This document shows positions 12,588 to 13,126 of a DNA stretch of 13,126 bases, piece after piece. How positions within the stretch are numbered: the stretch's first letter is position 1; each line of letters begins with the position of its first letter. Location: contig CALGGE010000016.1 in assembly GCA_937916125.1 (NCBI GenBank), positions 1-13,126 of the forward strand, written 5' to 3'. This DNA is from an uncultured Elusimicrobia bacterium (GTDB lineage Bacteria; Elusimicrobiota; Endomicrobiia; Endomicrobiales; Endomicrobiaceae). Position numbers and translations under genes: made by a program. The notes beneath the pieces are model-generated. The model did no database searches. It saw only the letters and a program-made list of their open reading frames with translations, and had not been told where the DNA came from.

Positions 12588-13040
12588 ATGTATGAAGAAA
12601 AATCGGCAGGAGCCGTACTTTACCGGGAACAATCCGACGAAATAAAATTTCTTTTGATTTATTCCAAAAGAAACGGCGAGTGGGGCTTTCCGAAAGGACA
12701 TATCGAAAAAAACGAAACTGAAACGGAAGCTGCGGTAAGGGAAATTTTTGAAGAGACCGGAATAAAAGTAAGTGAGAAAGATTTCAACAGAAATTTTCGA
12801 TTTTCGGATACATATAAAATAAAAGGAACTTTGGACTCCACAAAAGGTAGAATTATTGATAAAAAAGTTATATACTATTTGTGTGCCGTAAAAAACATTT
12901 ACGATGATACGGCAATATGTGAGAACGAAGAAATAGAAAAAATCAAATGGATGTCTTTTGAAGAAGCTTTATCCGTTTTGAAATATGAAAAACAAAAAGA
13001 GCTGTTAAAATTTGCGAAGCAAATTTGGTTGAATAGTTGA
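12588..13040 (+). CDS. NUDIX hydrolase, bis(5'-nucleosyl)-tetraphosphatase type
   Basis: 150 residues. The NUDIX box GHIEKNETETEAAVREIFEETGI (37-59, written here as GX5EX7REUXEEXGU) is complete, and the residues before it (YSKRNGEWGFPKG) match the Ap4A-hydrolase subgroup. Members cleave dinucleoside polyphosphates or related NDP-X compounds; the exact substrate is not decidable from sequence. No Shine-Dalgarno is present and the -10 box lies 8 nt from the ATG, so a leaderless start is possible. The last codons (KFAKQIWLNS and the TGA) run through a GCGAAGC hairpin and the first octamer of a repeat tract. The C-terminus is therefore repeat-derived or repeat-edited. The motif core lies well before this. 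Confidence 0.92.
   Translation: MYEEKSAGAVLYREQSDEIKFLLIYSKRNGEWGFPKGHIEKNETETEAAVREIFEETGIKVSEKDFNRNFRFSDTYKIKGTLDSTKGRIIDKKVIYYLCAVKNIYDDTAICENEEIEKIKWMSFEEALSVLKYEKQKELLKFAKQIWLNS
13008..13026. repeat. Hairpin with GCGAAGC core inside the NUDIX 3' end
   Basis: Stem AAATTTGC (13008-13015) / GCAAATTT (13019-13026), loop GAA. Its central heptamer GCGAAGC is known as an exceptionally stable DNA mini-hairpin. It has the same design as the hairpins at 1480, 1512 and 11099, and is translated here. Confidence 0.75.
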
Positions 13041-13126
13041 GAACGGCAATGTACAACAACGACAGTTGAATAGTTGAAAAGTTGAAGAGTTGAAAACGGC
13101 AATGTACAATGTATGATGTACAATGT
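13027..13126. repeat. Composite repeat tract at the window end
   Basis: Partial octamers (GTTGAATAGTTGA) containing the NUDIX stop, the 33-bp linker/heptamer unit (13038-13070), four octamers TTGAATAG/TTGAAAAG/TTGAAGAG/TTGAAAAC (13066-13097), and a heptamer array (13099-13126). The last 28 bp are an exact inverted copy of 1579-1606. The tract continues beyond the window. Confidence 0.85.

Overview
The window (13,126 bp, AT-rich, standard genetic code with TAA and TGA stops) reads as chromosomal DNA from a low-GC, Gram-negative-type bacterium. It carries mostly housekeeping genes, interrupted by an unusual set of short dispersed repeats. The bactofilin/M23 pair, the lysine-rich histone H1-like protein and the repeat-rich intergenic DNA would fit the Elusimicrobiota, but that placement is a weak guess and no marker here proves it.

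Layout. Positions 1-468 (minus) hold the broken middle of an unrecognised gene, fused to the truncated 3' end of folP (dihydropteroate synthase). A composite repeat follows, then a minus-strand run folE, ftsH, hpt (1614-4724). A good promoter for this run lies at the end of rsmA. The run continues upstream as rsmA, recA, a PD-(D/E)XK iron-sulfur nuclease and an amidohydrolase (4787-8373). This second run appears to be driven from a promoter at 8605-8633, through a leader of about 225 nt made mostly of repeats. On the plus strand, from a divergent promoter, come a 72-residue excisionase-type HTH protein and a 129-residue H1-like basic protein with a duplicated N-terminal module. These end at a bidirectional terminator shared with the convergent maf gene. 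Upstream of maf are tRNA-Asn(GTT) with its own promoter, a membrane-anchored SurA-N-like protein, a bactofilin and an M23 peptidase (minus strand). A plus-strand NUDIX hydrolase closes the window; its last codons and stop lie in repeat DNA.

How the genes fit together. folE and folP are two folate-pathway steps, although folP looks inactivated here. hpt/ftsH is a common bacterial pairing. rsmA, recA and the nuclease concern ribosome maturation and DNA repair. The M23 peptidase and bactofilin form a known cell-shape module in which the bactofilin scaffold positions the peptidoglycan hydrolase.

Most notable content: (a) a composite repeat family built from a heptamer (TTGTACA), an octamer (GTTGAAYA), linker words and GC-NNN-GC mini-hairpins, found between genes, at stop codons and in frame inside folP; (b) the H1-like protein with two GYLYF-DKNGD-SR modules; (c) the folP/unknown-gene junction near 444, either a real rearrangement or an assembly chimera.
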